A stretch of 64,000 nt of DNA from Candidatus Bathyarchaeota archaeon. Lineage in GTDB: Archaea > Thermoproteota > Bathyarchaeia > Bathyarchaeales > Bathycorpusculaceae. The position numbers and the translations under genes were made by a program. The stretch covers positions 352,137 through 416,136 of the forward strand of contig JAOZHS010000003.1 of the NCBI GenBank assembly GCA_026014745.1, given 5' to 3'. The notes beneath the pieces were generated by a model. That model worked only from the letters and a program-made list of their open reading frames with translations. It was not told the DNA's origin and searched no databases. Below are positions 17,297 to 26,352 of this stretch, piece by piece (the first letter of the stretch is position 1; every line of letters starts with the position of its first letter).

Positions 17297-18520
17297 ATGC
17301 CAGGCTCCTATTCACGACTCTTAGGCGTCGTCGGAAAACCCAACACCGGCAAATCCACCTTCTTTAGCGCCGCCACCCTAGCCGCGGCAGAAATCGCCAA
17401 CTACCCCTTCACCACCATAAAACCCAACCGTGGCGTCGGCTACGTCCGCAGCCCCTGCGTACACGTCGACTTCAAAGTGCAAGACAACCCCAAAAACAGC
17501 CTATGCCTCGACGGCGCCCGCCTCCTCCCCATCGAACTCATCGACATCGCAGGCATCGTCCCCGGCGCATGGGAAGGACGCGGCTTGGGCAACCAGTTCC
17601 TTGACGAAATCCGCCGCGCCGACGCACTCATCCACATCGTGGACGCTTCAGGCGGCACGGATTGTGAGGGCAAAAGCTGCAAACTAGGCGAGCATGATCC
17701 CGTCGAAGACGTGCAGTTCCTTGAAAAAGAAATCACCATGTGGATGGTCACCATCCTCAAAAAAGATTGGCCCCGCATCTCCCGCACCGCGGAACAGGAC
17801 AAGAAGGGCATCGCCCATCACCTCGAAGACCGCCTAAACGGGCTAAGCATCAAAAAAACCTGCGTCAACGACGCTGTGCGCAAGGCTGGGTTGAGTATTG
17901 ATAAGCCCGCGACGTGGACGGATGAGGACTTTTATCGGTTTGTGGACCAGTTGCGCCGCATTTCTAAACCGCTTCTGATTGTGGCTAACAAGATTGATTT
18001 GCCCACCTCGGCGGCTAATGTGGAACGCCTCAAACAGCTCGGCCACATCGTCATACCCGCATCCGCCGAAGCCGAACTCGCATTGCGACGTGCTGCAGAG
18101 AAGGGCTTAATTGATTATAAGCCCGGCGATGGCGACTTCAAAATAACCCACCCCGAAAAGCTGTCTGCGGGGCAAATCAAGGGTCTCGAGCAAATCAAAG
18201 AGAAAATCCTCAAAGTCAACGGCTCCACAGGCGTCCAAGACGCTCTAAACACCGCCTACTATAAGCTGCTTGATATGATAGCCGTCTACCCCGTAGAAGA
18301 CATCGAACACCTCTCCGACCACAACGGGCGCGTCCTACCCGACGCTTACTTGGTCCCCAACGGCACCACAGCCCACCAATTCGCCTACATCATCCACACC
18401 GAACTAGGCGACAACTTCCTCTACGCCATAAACGCCAAAGACAAACGCCGAATCGGCGAAGACACCATCCTAAAAAACCGAGACGTCATCAGCATCGTCA
18501 GCACACAAAAAAGAACATAA
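17297..18520 (+). CDS. ychF: YchF/OLA1-like GTPase with TGS domain
   Basis: This 407-residue OBG-family P-loop NTPase associates with ribosomes in other organisms. It has the G1 motif GKPNTGKST at residues 12-20, a switch I threonine in PFTTIKPN, DIAG (G3), NKIDLP (G4) and a C-terminal TGS domain (YLVPNGTTAHQFAYIIHTELG). The archaeal form has a helical insert between G3 and G4, present here (residues 115-215), and a nucleotide base motif compatible with ATP as well as GTP. AGAGGA six nt before the ATG and TAATTTATTA at 17251-17260 support the start and promoter. It is a housekeeping gene, divergent from padR. Confidence 0.9.
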   Translation: MPGSYSRLLGVVGKPNTGKSTFFSAATLAAAEIANYPFTTIKPNRGVGYVRSPCVHVDFKVQDNPKNSLCLDGARLLPIELIDIAGIVPGAWEGRGLGNQFLDEIRRADALIHIVDASGGTDCEGKSCKLGEHDPVEDVQFLEKEITMWMVTILKKDWPRISRTAEQDKKGIAHHLEDRLNGLSIKKTCVNDAVRKAGLSIDKPATWTDEDFYRFVDQLRRISKPLLIVANKIDLPTSAANVERLKQLGHIVIPASAEAELALRRAAEKGLIDYKPGDGDFKITHPEKLSAGQIKGLEQIKEKILKVNGSTGVQDALNTAYYKLLDMIAVYPVEDIEHLSDHNGRVLPDAYLVPNGTTAHQFAYIIHTELGDNFLYAINAKDKRRIGEDTILKNRDVISIVSTQKRT

Positions 18521-18748
18521 AAACCCCATCTCTCGTAAGAAGCTCAGCCTCATAGTCACCTACAAGGAACCTTAAAAAAACAATTAAAGCAAAGAGGTAG
18601 TAATAGCTTGAATTCACAAAGACCCTTAAGGATACCTAACTATTTCTCCACAGTTTTTCGACTGCCAAAATAGCGCCGAATAGTATGACCGTTTTTTGAT
18701 ATTATGCGTGTTTAGGCGACCAAGAAATTCAGGCTCTGCCAAAATAGT

Positions 18749-20329
18749 CTATTTTTCGCTAGGTGAAATCGGTATGTAGGTGTTCGGTTCCTCTTTGTGC
18801 CATTTAAAATGCGGCGGTCTTAGTTTTGTGAGTTCCTCGGCGGCTTCAGGTAACCTGATTACGCCATCTTCGATTAACTGCAGATATTGGTTAAAATAAA
18901 GTCCATATCCGGGGTCTTGCTCCATTCGTGCAGCGGCTTTTAGCCCACAAATTACAGCGTTTTTTTCTAATGTTGGTTTTTCCATTCTTGCGAAGCAGTC
19001 TGAGAGGAACTCGTATGCTTGCACTTTCTGATAGTCATCAAGTTGCGGTTGAGCCATTAATAATTGTGCTTTCTCTATTGCTTCACTCGATTTGGTTTGG
19101 TTATTGAGTAACTGGTATGCTTCACCGATAAATGCCCAAGTTATTGCTATGTCAAATGCACTCTTCATTCCCTCAAATGTAGCCAGTGCTGTTTGAAGAT
19201 TACTAAGGAATTTCCGAGGTATCTTCATCAAGCGATAAACCCAAGCGATATTATGGTAACAAAGGCCTCTGTCATAAGGCAACAATGGAAGTTTTAGGCA
19301 CGCCTCAAACAAGTAGAGTTGAGCTTTGTATTCGCCCATCTTCTCCAGTGACTCCGATGCTCTAAAAACATAGTCAGCAATAGTTATGGGGTCACTTATC
19401 CACTTGAAATTCTCTTTGACGGCAACCTCCGCGTCTTGTCTTGTAAATTTTAAAGGATGCTTCTCTTTGAGCAACCGTTTCTTTTTATCTTCTGACTTAA
19501 TGGTTCGATACCAGCGTAAGGCGACTGCACATTCAACTAATTGGAAAATCCCTTCAACGACTCTAGTGCGTTGTTTTATGTTATCAACCAGCCACTCGTT
19601 TCGCGTCGGAAGACCAAACTTTTTTACAATAATATCTTCAAAGACTTTCAGGTACTCAGAGAACCTTTGAACCGCCAATATGTCATCGGGGTCAATGAGT
19701 CTAAGCGGAGCATTGAACTGTTGGATTTCTCTTACCATTGGCGCATAAGGTAGCTTAATAGCAATGATAGGTTCCAAGAACTCCCATGCAATTCTACGAT
19801 CCGCCTCCGTTATTTCTGTCATATCACTAAAAGTTGTGGAATATCGTCTTTCTCGTCTGTTGTTTCGCTTGCCCCTTCCTTTCACAATAACCCTTTGAGG
19901 GGTGAAAAAGATTTCAGGATAATTGGCTCTAATTCGCTCAAGCTGGCGGTCATCGAGCCATTTTTCCGTAAAAGCTATTGGCGAAGCGTTTTTGAGCTTC
20001 TTGTTTGCAGAATTGGTTGGAGTAGCTTTTTCTGGATGTAAAAGGTCAAGCAAAACCAAGTAGCCTATTTCTCTTATCTGATTGTTAAACCAGTCTTTTC
20101 GTAACATCATCCTTTTCTTGACATATCGGTAGAATCCAAAGTCAAGCTCTCTTTTTTGAAGGAATTCGCTCTCAAGAACGTAGTTTTTTATGATCTTGAA
20201 GGTTTGATTTTTTTCAGTTTCTGGCAGTTCTTTAATTTTCTGAACTGTATAGATGACTTGGCGATACTGAATTCTATAGCCAGGTAGTTTAAGGAAGTCC
20301 GATATTTTAGAAGCGTTACTTGATTCCAT
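18749..20329 (-). CDS. unknown protein with C-terminal TPR-like solenoid
   Basis: I do not recognise this 526-residue protein. There is no signal peptide or membrane helix. The N-terminal half is basic and helical, with an Arg-rich patch near residues 150-165 (KGRGKRNNRRERR). The second half (about residues 310-500) is an alpha solenoid with TPR-like helix pairs (GLCYHNIAWVYRLMK, ITWAFIGEAYQLLNN, VQAYEFLSDCFARM). GAGG nine nt before the ATG and TTTAAATAC near 20361 upstream support the start. A 42-residue acidic microprotein gene is directly upstream in the same direction. A protein- or nucleic-acid-binding scaffold is a guess. Confidence 0.7.
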   Translation of the reverse strand: MESSNASKISDFLKLPGYRIQYRQVIYTVQKIKELPETEKNQTFKIIKNYVLESEFLQKRELDFGFYRYVKKRMMLRKDWFNNQIREIGYLVLLDLLHPEKATPTNSANKKLKNASPIAFTEKWLDDRQLERIRANYPEIFFTPQRVIVKGRGKRNNRRERRYSTTFSDMTEITEADRRIAWEFLEPIIAIKLPYAPMVREIQQFNAPLRLIDPDDILAVQRFSEYLKVFEDIIVKKFGLPTRNEWLVDNIKQRTRVVEGIFQLVECAVALRWYRTIKSEDKKKRLLKEKHPLKFTRQDAEVAVKENFKWISDPITIADYVFRASESLEKMGEYKAQLYLFEACLKLPLLPYDRGLCYHNIAWVYRLMKIPRKFLSNLQTALATFEGMKSAFDIAITWAFIGEAYQLLNNQTKSSEAIEKAQLLMAQPQLDDYQKVQAYEFLSDCFARMEKPTLEKNAVICGLKAAARMEQDPGYGLYFNQYLQLIEDGVIRLPEAAEELTKLRPPHFKWHKEEPNTYIPISPSEK

Positions 20330-20398
20330 TTATTTCATCCTCTTATCCGCGTTATAAGTATTTAAAAAAGGGGGAAAGGAGGGAAGCTGCCCATGCTT

Positions 20399-20527
20399 TT
20401 ACTCATCTTCTGAGCGTTCTTCCCAGTCATCAGGTCTTTCGTCATATCCGCGACTTTCCCAATAGGCGTCGTTATTGGGGTTGCATTGGTCTGAGTGATT
20501 GTCGCGGTCGTCTTTGTCATCAGTCAA
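20399..20527 (-). CDS. 42-residue very acidic microprotein
   Basis: This short gene starts at a TTG with GAGGTGAG five nt upstream, a near-perfect ribosome site, and a TATA-like TAATAATTTATTC further up. The protein is Asp/Glu-rich (TDDKDDRDNHSDQ at the start, ERPDDWEERSEDE at the end) with one Cys and two Trp. It has no membrane segment and is probably disordered. It precedes the 526-residue TPR-like gene by about 70 nt, with a second TATA box between them. Function unknown. It could be a DNA-mimic-like or partner protein, but nothing in the sequence proves that. Confidence 0.5.
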   Translation of the reverse strand: MTDDKDDRDNHSDQCNPNNDAYWESRGYDERPDDWEERSEDE

Positions 20528-20711
20528 GTTAGCTCACCTCAAAAGACCGATTGGTTGAATAAATTATTAGGAATCTCCGACATGATTCACATATTTGCAC
20601 TAATTTCAGAAATTATGTAAAGCAATCACGAAAGAGGCAAGTGGTTAAATTAGTAAAAGGTCGGCAGGTAGATAAGCAAGTTTAGGCGAAATAATACAAG
20701 GGAAAATTCCT

Positions 20712-21095
20712 TTGAAGGAAACATTGGCACAAAAATGCAATCGGCTAGCCAAAAAAATCCCGAAAAGTCCAGTGCAAGAACTTTCAATTTATGAAAAATC
20801 AAAAGCGCATTGGTCTAACGCTTGTAGAGCAGACTTGATAAACCAATACCAAAAACTTAAACCACTTCTTGATAAGAAAAGAGGGTCCCTCAAAACTACT
20901 AACAATTTCTTTTTATATGTCATAAGAAATAGCGGAATCGAATCTCTTTCTGATAACCAGCTAAGAGAGCTAATCACCAACCTAGAAAGCGACCTTTCTA
21001 TCAATACAAACAGGGAATGGCAAAAACTGGTTAATCAAGAAAAAACCAAGTATGTAGGCAGGCAAAAAGGCAGAGTTCATAGAATTTATCATTAA
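20712..21095 (+). CDS. small basic hypothetical protein
   Basis: This open frame of 127 codons encodes a Lys-rich, helical, soluble protein with no recognised domain (IYEKSKAHWSNACRADLINQYQKL and a basic C-terminus GRQKGRVHRIYH). The basic charge and small size would suit nucleic-acid binding. The start is uncertain. The TTG at 20712 has no ribosome site, though a GAAATAATAC TATA-like element about 25 nt upstream would give a leaderless message. Codon use is more AT-rich than in the neighbouring housekeeping genes, which hints at an accessory origin. Confidence 0.5.
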   Translation: MKETLAQKCNRLAKKIPKSPVQELSIYEKSKAHWSNACRADLINQYQKLKPLLDKKRGSLKTTNNFFLYVIRNSGIESLSDNQLRELITNLESDLSINTNREWQKLVNQEKTKYVGRQKGRVHRIYH

Positions 21096-21249
21096 TTTCT
21101 TAATACAACTGGGGATTTACCCTATCCTGTTATCCCATTTAGGCTCTCAAATCATTAGTCTGAAGTGACGGCTTATTTTTACGAGTTAATTATGTCTCTG
21201 TAGTGCATTAGCTGTAAAGTAGGAGGGGTCAGCCCTTTAGGAGGATTAT

Positions 21250-21360
21250 ATGAGTAGCGAGACTTTAACTGGTTGTTTAGGTTGTTTTTTATTCTGTTTT
21301 TTGTTTGGTGAAATTGCTTATAGGGTTGGTTGGGGCGTGGTTTTTGTGACGGGCGATTAA
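21250..21360 (+). CDS. 36-residue putative membrane peptide
   Basis: ATG at 21250 is preceded by AGGAGG (21239-21244) at a spacing of five, one of the best ribosome sites in the window. The 36-codon frame encodes MSSETLTGCLGCFLFCFLF, then GEIAYRVGWGVVFVTGD. It is a single hydrophobic helix rich in Cys and Phe followed by a short polar tail. No homologue is recognised, and codon evidence is too short to be decisive. A conserved noncoding segment starts about 40 nt downstream. Confidence 0.4.
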   Translation: MSSETLTGCLGCFLFCFLFGEIAYRVGWGVVFVTGD

Positions 21361-21402
21361 CTTGTTTGGGCCATGCTAGTGCCCGCTTGCATTTTGCTGT
21401 TC

Positions 21403-21516
21403 ATTGCTTTCTTTTGCTTTCATTGAAAACGCAACTGTCACAGCGGAAATATAGCTCTTGGTTGCGTTTTTCACCAACCTATTAGGCTCCTAATAGTTGA
21501 TGTATGCAGAAACCTA
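21403..21516. repeat. recurring noncoding element, copy A
   Basis: The 480-nt gap 21096-21577 holds, apart from the 36-codon ORF, a set of blocks that recur in the same order at 29261-29334. These are ATTGCTTTCTTTTGCTTTCA (21403-21422, 19/20 identical), AACCTATT (21476-21483), TCCTAATAG, and TATGCAGAAACCTA (21503-21516, identical) followed by a G run. The spacers differ. It may be an RNA element or the remnant of a small mobile repeat. Its strand is not known. Confidence 0.45.
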
Positions 21517-21577
21517 TAGGGGGAGGAGAGGCGGCGTGGGGTGCTTGCGTTTTGCGTATCACGCCTAACCGCCTGTT

Positions 21578-22372
21578 TTAGGCGCCGAAGCGGCGTTTTC
21601 GATGCTGGAAAGTTCGAAGCGCACGAAGCAAATCGATAAAGCGAAAATCAGGCCAGTATACATCCAAAAACAGCAACTCACTATAAGCCGCCTGCCAAAG
21701 CAGAAAGCCGCTTAGGCGTTCTTCGCCGCTGGTGCGGATTATCATGTCGGGGTCTTGTTTGGTCATGTGTGCGGTGTAGAGGTATTTTTCTACGGTGGCT
21801 TCGGTGATGTCGTCGATTTTTAGTTTGCCGTCTTGGACTTGATGCGCGATTTTTTTGGTCGCATCCACGATTTCTGCGCGTCCGCCGTAGGCAAAGGCGA
21901 AGTTCCAGAAGTACCCGTCATAGTTTTCTGTTGCTTTCTCGAGTTCGCCAATGATTTGTTGGAGGCTCTCGGGCAACATGTTAACTCTGCCGATAACTTT
22001 TACGTGAATTTTATCCCGATGCAACCGCTCATCTTTAATGAGCTTTTTGAACCGCTCCTCCGCCAAAGCCATAATCTGAGTAACCTCATCACTTTTCCGC
22101 GAAAAATTCTCCGTAGAAAACGTATAGAGCGTCACACATTTTACGCCCAACATATGCGTCCAATCCAGAAGCAACTCAACGGTGTCGGCGCCTTCCCCGT
22201 GACCCCACTTGTCTTTAAGCATAGGTTGAGTTTCTTGCTCATGCGCCCACCGCCTGTTCCCATCTAAAATGATGGCGATGTGTTCGGGTTTGACTCCATT
22301 TTTAACCTGATGCCACAACCAGTTTTCGTACAACCTGTACGCGCCGATGGCAGAAAGCATTCGTTCAAGCAC
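21578..22372 (-). CDS. uppS: cis-prenyltransferase (polyprenyl diphosphate synthase)
   Basis: This enzyme condenses isopentenyl diphosphate onto an allylic primer in cis to make the polyprenyl carrier used in archaeal N-glycosylation. The catalytic motif HIAIILDGNRRWAHE lies at residues 33-47. Further family motifs are TLYTFSTENFSRK, FAFAYGGRAEI and the C-terminal DPDMIIRTSGEERLSGFLLWQ with ELLFLDVYWPDF. At 264 residues it matches archaeal enzymes (tritrans,polycis type). The start at the ATG near 22372 is followed by the usual helical N-terminus. It is the last gene of a same-strand run with the DUF373 and COG1340 genes. Confidence 0.92.
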   Translation of the reverse strand: MLERMLSAIGAYRLYENWLWHQVKNGVKPEHIAIILDGNRRWAHEQETQPMLKDKWGHGEGADTVELLLDWTHMLGVKCVTLYTFSTENFSRKSDEVTQIMALAEERFKKLIKDERLHRDKIHVKVIGRVNMLPESLQQIIGELEKATENYDGYFWNFAFAYGGRAEIVDATKKIAHQVQDGKLKIDDITEATVEKYLYTAHMTKQDPDMIIRTSGEERLSGFLLWQAAYSELLFLDVYWPDFRFIDLLRALRTFQHRKRRFGA

Positions 22373-22451
22373 TAAATGATCCTCGCATGTTAACAGGACT
22401 CAATTGCATATCTACAGGTAAAGTCGCGTTGGGTTTCAATTAAAGATTGCC

Positions 22452-23738
22452 CTACCCGCCACCAGAAGAAGCCAAGATATTTGGAGGAGAAGTGGGCTCC
22501 TCAGGCTTCTTAGCCCCCAGATCGGCATTATCCGTTTTTCTAAAGAAATCCTTCGCAGAACGGTTGATGATGTAAATCAACAGCACCGACGCAACGCCGA
22601 TGAGTATGCCCACGATTATAGTGAATAGGAAACTCGAGAAGAAAGTATCACTTAACCCAACCACAGCACCAGAATCCTGGTAGTAATGGATGATTAGACT
22701 TGCGGTTGCATCAAGAATAAACCAAGACCACGCAACCATAACAATTAATGCAACGTTACGCAGAACCCGTGAGTCACGTTCAATGTATAACCGAATACTT
22801 CTACCCAAAAGAACAATACAAATACCGACCACTAAGTAGAGTTCGATACCTTTAATGAAGAAAGTCGCAATACGAGGCGTAATACTTAGCCATCCACTCG
22901 CATCCACGGGGAAGGGCGCAACGTTCCCGCTTACACTCGCAATACCCAAATAGACACTAACAGCAATACAGAGAATGCCCGCTATGACAGTGTAATTGGA
23001 AATTTGGATAGGCAACGCCGGCGGGTCATAATCTCTAGCCCAATGATAAAAGTTCCGAGTTGCACGGTCAACACCAAAGCCTTTGAGCAACAGAAAACCA
23101 CCCACCACAATAACGATGGCAATGCCATACCAGTAAATGGCTCCTTGAATGAAATAGTTAATCGCCCAAAGAACCCCAAATATCAAAACCAAAAGACCCG
23201 GCAACCCCAACGCAATACGGGAATATTTGGGATTATCAACAAGCAGCTTAACGTATTTAGTGAAAACCGCTGCAGTTTCCTCAATAGATTCACTATGCTT
23301 TATGACAATACGGCGAACTGAAGAAACAGGCACACGCGATTGCACCAACGGCAAAACAGCTTCATCCGAGTAACCGTCAGAGACCAAGATGACTTCGTTA
23401 GCGTTGAAGGCTTCCTGCAAATAGTTAAGTTCCGCTACAAGTTTGCGGTCAGCGCTCACATCGCCAAGCTCAGTGCCAGAAATGGTGGCAACTTCAAAAA
23501 CTTCTTGAGGTTGCTTCTCGTCGCGGAGGCGATCATAGAGGCGGACGGCTTCGAACATGGCGTTGGCGTCGGGTTCCTCGGGGTCTTTGAGTGCGAGGGC
23601 CACGGCGCCGTCGAGGTTGGCTGTGCGGCCTAGAAGAGGCGTTTTTATGGCTGCCTTAACTTCTAGATCGCCATCTCTATCGACACATAAAATGAGGATA
23701 CGCTTTTGCGTTTGCTCGTGCGTTTCCTTATTAGCCAT
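22452..23738 (-). CDS. DUF373 family membrane protein
   Basis: This 428-residue archaeal protein has an N-terminal soluble domain (about residues 1-165). It begins KRILILCVDRDGDLEVKA and contains the conserved GRTANLDGAVALALKDPEEPDANAM segment of DUF373. About seven to nine membrane helices follow, ending in a short charged C-terminal tail. It is an uncharacterised family found across archaea. The soluble part looks like a nucleotide-binding Rossmann-type fold (VSDGYSDEAVLPLVQSRVPVSSVRRIVIKHSE). It lies between the COG1340 coiled-coil gene and uppS, all on the same strand. The function is unknown. Confidence 0.85.
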   Translation of the reverse strand: MANKETHEQTQKRILILCVDRDGDLEVKAAIKTPLLGRTANLDGAVALALKDPEEPDANAMFEAVRLYDRLRDEKQPQEVFEVATISGTELGDVSADRKLVAELNYLQEAFNANEVILVSDGYSDEAVLPLVQSRVPVSSVRRIVIKHSESIEETAAVFTKYVKLLVDNPKYSRIALGLPGLLVLIFGVLWAINYFIQGAIYWYGIAIVIVVGGFLLLKGFGVDRATRNFYHWARDYDPPALPIQISNYTVIAGILCIAVSVYLGIASVSGNVAPFPVDASGWLSITPRIATFFIKGIELYLVVGICIVLLGRSIRLYIERDSRVLRNVALIVMVAWSWFILDATASLIIHYYQDSGAVVGLSDTFFSSFLFTIIVGILIGVASVLLIYIINRSAKDFFRKTDNADLGAKKPEEPTSPPNILASSGGG

Positions 23739-23773
23739 CCATATCTCATAATCCTTTATACTACCACTTAACT

Positions 23774-24700
23774 TTAAGCTTGCGTTTCCCCATCAGCCTC
23801 TGATTCGTCGCCTAACATTAATTGGTATTCGTCCCAACTGACTTCTTCGCCACGTTGCAGTTTTTCTCTAGCTTGAGTACCAATTTTTTCTTTGAGTTCT
23901 TTTTCTTTGACGGCTTTCTTTTCTTGTTCTTCTTTGCGTTTAGCTTGTTCTTCTTTCCATTTTGCGTCGGCTTCTTTACGGCGAATTTGGCTTTGTTCAC
24001 GGAAGCTAGCGCGCATGCCTGTGGATTGGGCTATTAGCAGTTTCATTTGGGCGTATAGAAGATTGTTTTGTTCCTTATTTTTAATGAAGGCTTGATGGAG
24101 CAAGTCGGCTTCGGCTTTGTCACGTTTCATGGCGTTTACTTTCTCAAGCATTGCAGCATGTAGGTCTTGGCTTTTCTTTGCTAGCTCAGTTAATTCTTTG
24201 TGGTAGGCGTCTGCTTGGACATCAAAATTCTTACGGTGATCCATTAACTCTTTGAGCTTCTTGTATTGAACGTCAATTTTCTTAAAACCGCTCAATTGAA
24301 TTTCAAGGGCTTTGACCTGTTCAATGTGTTCTTTCTCTTCTCGCACATCCATGGAGGTTGTGGAGATTTTCCATTCGACAGCATCAAGTTGTTTTTGGAG
24401 TTCACGGTGGCTAACACGGGGCGGAATCTTCTTCTTGAGTTCCTCAATCTTGTCTTTGATGGTTTTCATTTCATCGTTGATGGGTGTCATGTTAGCGCGG
24501 ACGGCATCCCGTTGAGACTTAAGTAGTTTCACCCTCTCGTTTAGGTTATCACGCTCAACTTTAATCTGGTTGATTTCGTCGCGGGTTTTCCGCACTTTTT
24601 CATGCAGGTTATCTCTTTTCTCAATATCCTTTTTTATCTGTGCGTTGCCGTCGCTGATTTGCTGTTTAATCTTGTCAACCTGCTGGTTTATGTTGCTCAT
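23774..24700 (-). CDS. archaeal coiled-coil protein (COG1340-like)
   Basis: This 308-residue protein is almost wholly alpha-helical coiled coil. Long heptad stretches (residues 1-90, 95-215, 225-275) alternate Lys/Glu/Gln with Leu/Ile, broken by a Pro-Pro turn (KKKIPPRVSHRELQKQLDAVEWK) and a Gly-containing turn near residue 137. This layout matches the archaeal COG1340 family of unknown function. It has no signal or membrane segment. The last 30 residues are acidic. It is divergent from the aIF2-beta gene, with both promoters in the 185-nt gap. Conservation next to translation genes hints at a ribosome-related role, but this is inference. Confidence 0.8.
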   Translation of the reverse strand: MSNINQQVDKIKQQISDGNAQIKKDIEKRDNLHEKVRKTRDEINQIKVERDNLNERVKLLKSQRDAVRANMTPINDEMKTIKDKIEELKKKIPPRVSHRELQKQLDAVEWKISTTSMDVREEKEHIEQVKALEIQLSGFKKIDVQYKKLKELMDHRKNFDVQADAYHKELTELAKKSQDLHAAMLEKVNAMKRDKAEADLLHQAFIKNKEQNNLLYAQMKLLIAQSTGMRASFREQSQIRRKEADAKWKEEQAKRKEEQEKKAVKEKELKEKIGTQAREKLQRGEEVSWDEYQLMLGDESEADGETQA

Positions 24701-24842
24701 CGTTTTTTGGTTTTCTGTCAGAGTAGCTACGCTCCCCCGAGTTAAGAGTATGAATTAGTGTACGATGTTGCTCTCGAATTTATATTAATTGCTTATGGTC
24801 CCCTCAGTTTGCACGTTTCAACATTGGTTTCTGCGTTATAAT

Positions 24843-24876
24843 CTTAAATATATGCGGACACCATCATCTGGTGAGC
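24843..24876 (+). promoter_or_regulatory. TATA box and ribosome site of the aIF2-beta gene
   Basis: CTTAAATA at 24843-24850 is a standard archaeal TATA box. Transcription is expected to begin near 24870-24875, just at GGTGAG (24871-24876), which lies eight nt before the ATG at 24885. This excludes the upstream in-frame ATG at 24852. Confidence 0.65.
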
Positions 24877-24884
24877 TTGAAAAC

Positions 24885-25295
24885 ATGTCATTTAACTATG
24901 ATGATCTGCTAAAACGCGCGTGCGCGCAGATGCCTGAAGTTTCAGCTAAACAGGAACGTTTAGAACTCCCCCGCATAATGACCCAAACAGTCGGCATGCG
25001 CACCATAATCAACAACTTCAAAGACATCGCTGACGCCCTAGACCGCGACCCCCAGCACATCCTCAAATTCCTCACCCGCGAAATGGCCACCGCCGCAACC
25101 TTCCACGACAATCGAGCCATTTTCCAAGGCAAATTCCAACGTGACAGTTTTGAACGTCTACTTCAGCGTTATCTTGAAGGATACGTTACCTGCCCCGTTT
25201 GTAAACGCCCCGACACCCGAATTGTCAAAGAAAAACGCCTCTCCTTCTTGGTATGTAACGCTTGTGGAGCAAAATCATCCATCAAACAGTTATGA
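24885..25295 (+). CDS. translation initiation factor 2 subunit beta
   Basis: aIF2-beta is part of the heterotrimer that delivers initiator tRNA to the ribosome. The protein of 136 residues has the short N-terminal helix (YDDLLKRACAQMPE), the central alpha-beta domain (VGMRTIINNFKDIADALDRDPQHILKFL, family motif) and the C-terminal zinc ribbon with CPVC and CNAC pairs (TCPVCKRPDTRI, FLVCNACGAKSSI). It matches the family's length when started at 24885, where GGTGAG is eight nt upstream. The DUF424 gene follows after 10 nt, the common archaeal arrangement. Confidence 0.95.
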   Translation: MSFNYDDLLKRACAQMPEVSAKQERLELPRIMTQTVGMRTIINNFKDIADALDRDPQHILKFLTREMATAATFHDNRAIFQGKFQRDSFERLLQRYLEGYVTCPVCKRPDTRIVKEKRLSFLVCNACGAKSSIKQL

Positions 25296-25305
25296 GCGAC
25301 CTGAC

Positions 25306-25602
25306 ATGGACGTTTACCTAAACATAAAAAAAGTTGGGGAAAACGTGCTGTTGGCAGTATGCGACTGCGACTTGTTAGGTAAAACCCTGCGTGAAGGTAA
25401 GATTGTCTTTCGTGTAAAAGATGAATTCTACATGGGACGAAAAACCACCGTTGACGAGGCGGTGGGGTTGATTGGGAACTCGACGATTGTGAATTTAGTG
25501 GGTAAACACTGCGTCGAAAAAGCCATAGCCAAAGGCTACGTGCATCCCGAAGCGGTGCTAAAAATCGAAGGCGTCCCTCACGCTCAAATTGTGAAACTCT
25601 AA
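25306..25602 (+). CDS. DUF424 family protein
   Basis: This 98-residue archaeal protein of the DUF424 family is regularly found beside aIF2-beta. It opens with MDVYLNIKKVGENVLLAVCDCDLLG, has the FRVKDEFYMGRKTTVDEAVGLIGNSTIVNLVG core and ends with EAVLKIEGVPHAQIVKL. The frame is open further upstream inside aIF2-beta, but the ATG at 25306, 10 nt after the aIF2-beta stop, gives the standard family N-terminus. The function is unknown. Co-transcription with aIF2-beta points to translation or RNA metabolism. The gene ends at a T-rich stretch near 25603-25611. Confidence 0.88.
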   Translation: MDVYLNIKKVGENVLLAVCDCDLLGKTLREGKIVFRVKDEFYMGRKTTVDEAVGLIGNSTIVNLVGKHCVEKAIAKGYVHPEAVLKIEGVPHAQIVKL

Positions 25603-25611
25603 TTTTTTTTC

Positions 25612-26352
25612 CTATTCCGCAATCAGAGGTTTAGGCAGGGGCAACACTTCGGGGGAGCTGCTAGTGGTTAATTCGCCGCCTTGAAGCACGGTTTCTTTGG
25701 CTTCTGCGCCCATATTGAAGAGCAAGTCTAAAATGGACATATTAGGTTGGAAGCCTTCGAAGCTTTGCTTGTATGTAGGATGATTGTAGCTATGCCACTG
25801 GACAGTGATTTTGGCTTCCCGAAACAGTTCCTCGTTGACGTAGTTTCTACCGCCTGAACCAGACAGGTAAACGTCTGCGCCCATATGCTTGCAGATAGAA
25901 ACTAGCTTCTCATTCTTTTCGCGTCCCAAATAGGGAAACTCAGAGGAGCGCACCATGTTTACTTTGATGTTTAAGGCTTCAGCGACTGCTTTTATGAGGT
26001 GCAGGTTTAATCCGATTAAAAGTTCATGATCCGAGTTTATGGCGTCCCTAACAAGGGGGTAATATTCTTTGTAAAAGGGGGCGCGCTGATAATTTTGGGC
26101 TATTAGGCTGAGTTGCTTGTTTTTCCATTCCGTTCCGGCAATTTTTACGTCTTTGATGGTTTGAGGGTGTCCATGAGTAATTGGTACAGTTAACCATCGC
26201 CAGCCAGTGCGGGTTCGAATTTTGTTACGGTTATGGAAGCCGCCATGTTGGTACTGTGCGTCATCGTAAATAACAAATGTGTCACAACGAGCCAGCTTAT
26301 CAAAGAAGCCCAGCCAAGGAATATATTCCGGTTGATGGACAAAAACAATCAT
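25612..26352 (-). CDS. WbqC-like family protein
   Basis: This 246-residue member of the WbqC-like family is often found in glycan or O-antigen biosynthesis loci and is of uncertain chemistry. The family signature is clear at the N-terminus: VFVHQPEYIPWLGFFDKLA, then VIYDDAQYQHGGFHNRNKI and WRWLTVPITHG. The C-terminus holds YLSGSGGRNYVNEELF and WHSYNHPTYKQ. The start is the ATG at 26352, with AAGGG seven nt upstream. An in-frame TTG at 26367 is part of that site. No other glycan genes surround it here. The preceding gap 26368-26558 shows nothing further. Confidence 0.88.
   Translation of the reverse strand: MIVFVHQPEYIPWLGFFDKLARCDTFVIYDDAQYQHGGFHNRNKIRTRTGWRWLTVPITHGHPQTIKDVKIAGTEWKNKQLSLIAQNYQRAPFYKEYYPLVRDAINSDHELLIGLNLHLIKAVAEALNIKVNMVRSSEFPYLGREKNEKLVSICKHMGADVYLSGSGGRNYVNEELFREAKITVQWHSYNHPTYKQSFEGFQPNMSILDLLFNMGAEAKETVLQGGELTTSSSPEVLPLPKPLIAE

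Noticed and set aside
26200-26230. Apparent tRNA T-arm (GGTTCGAAT)
   Set aside because: It is within the coding sequence of the WbqC-like gene and no acceptor or anticodon stem can be formed.
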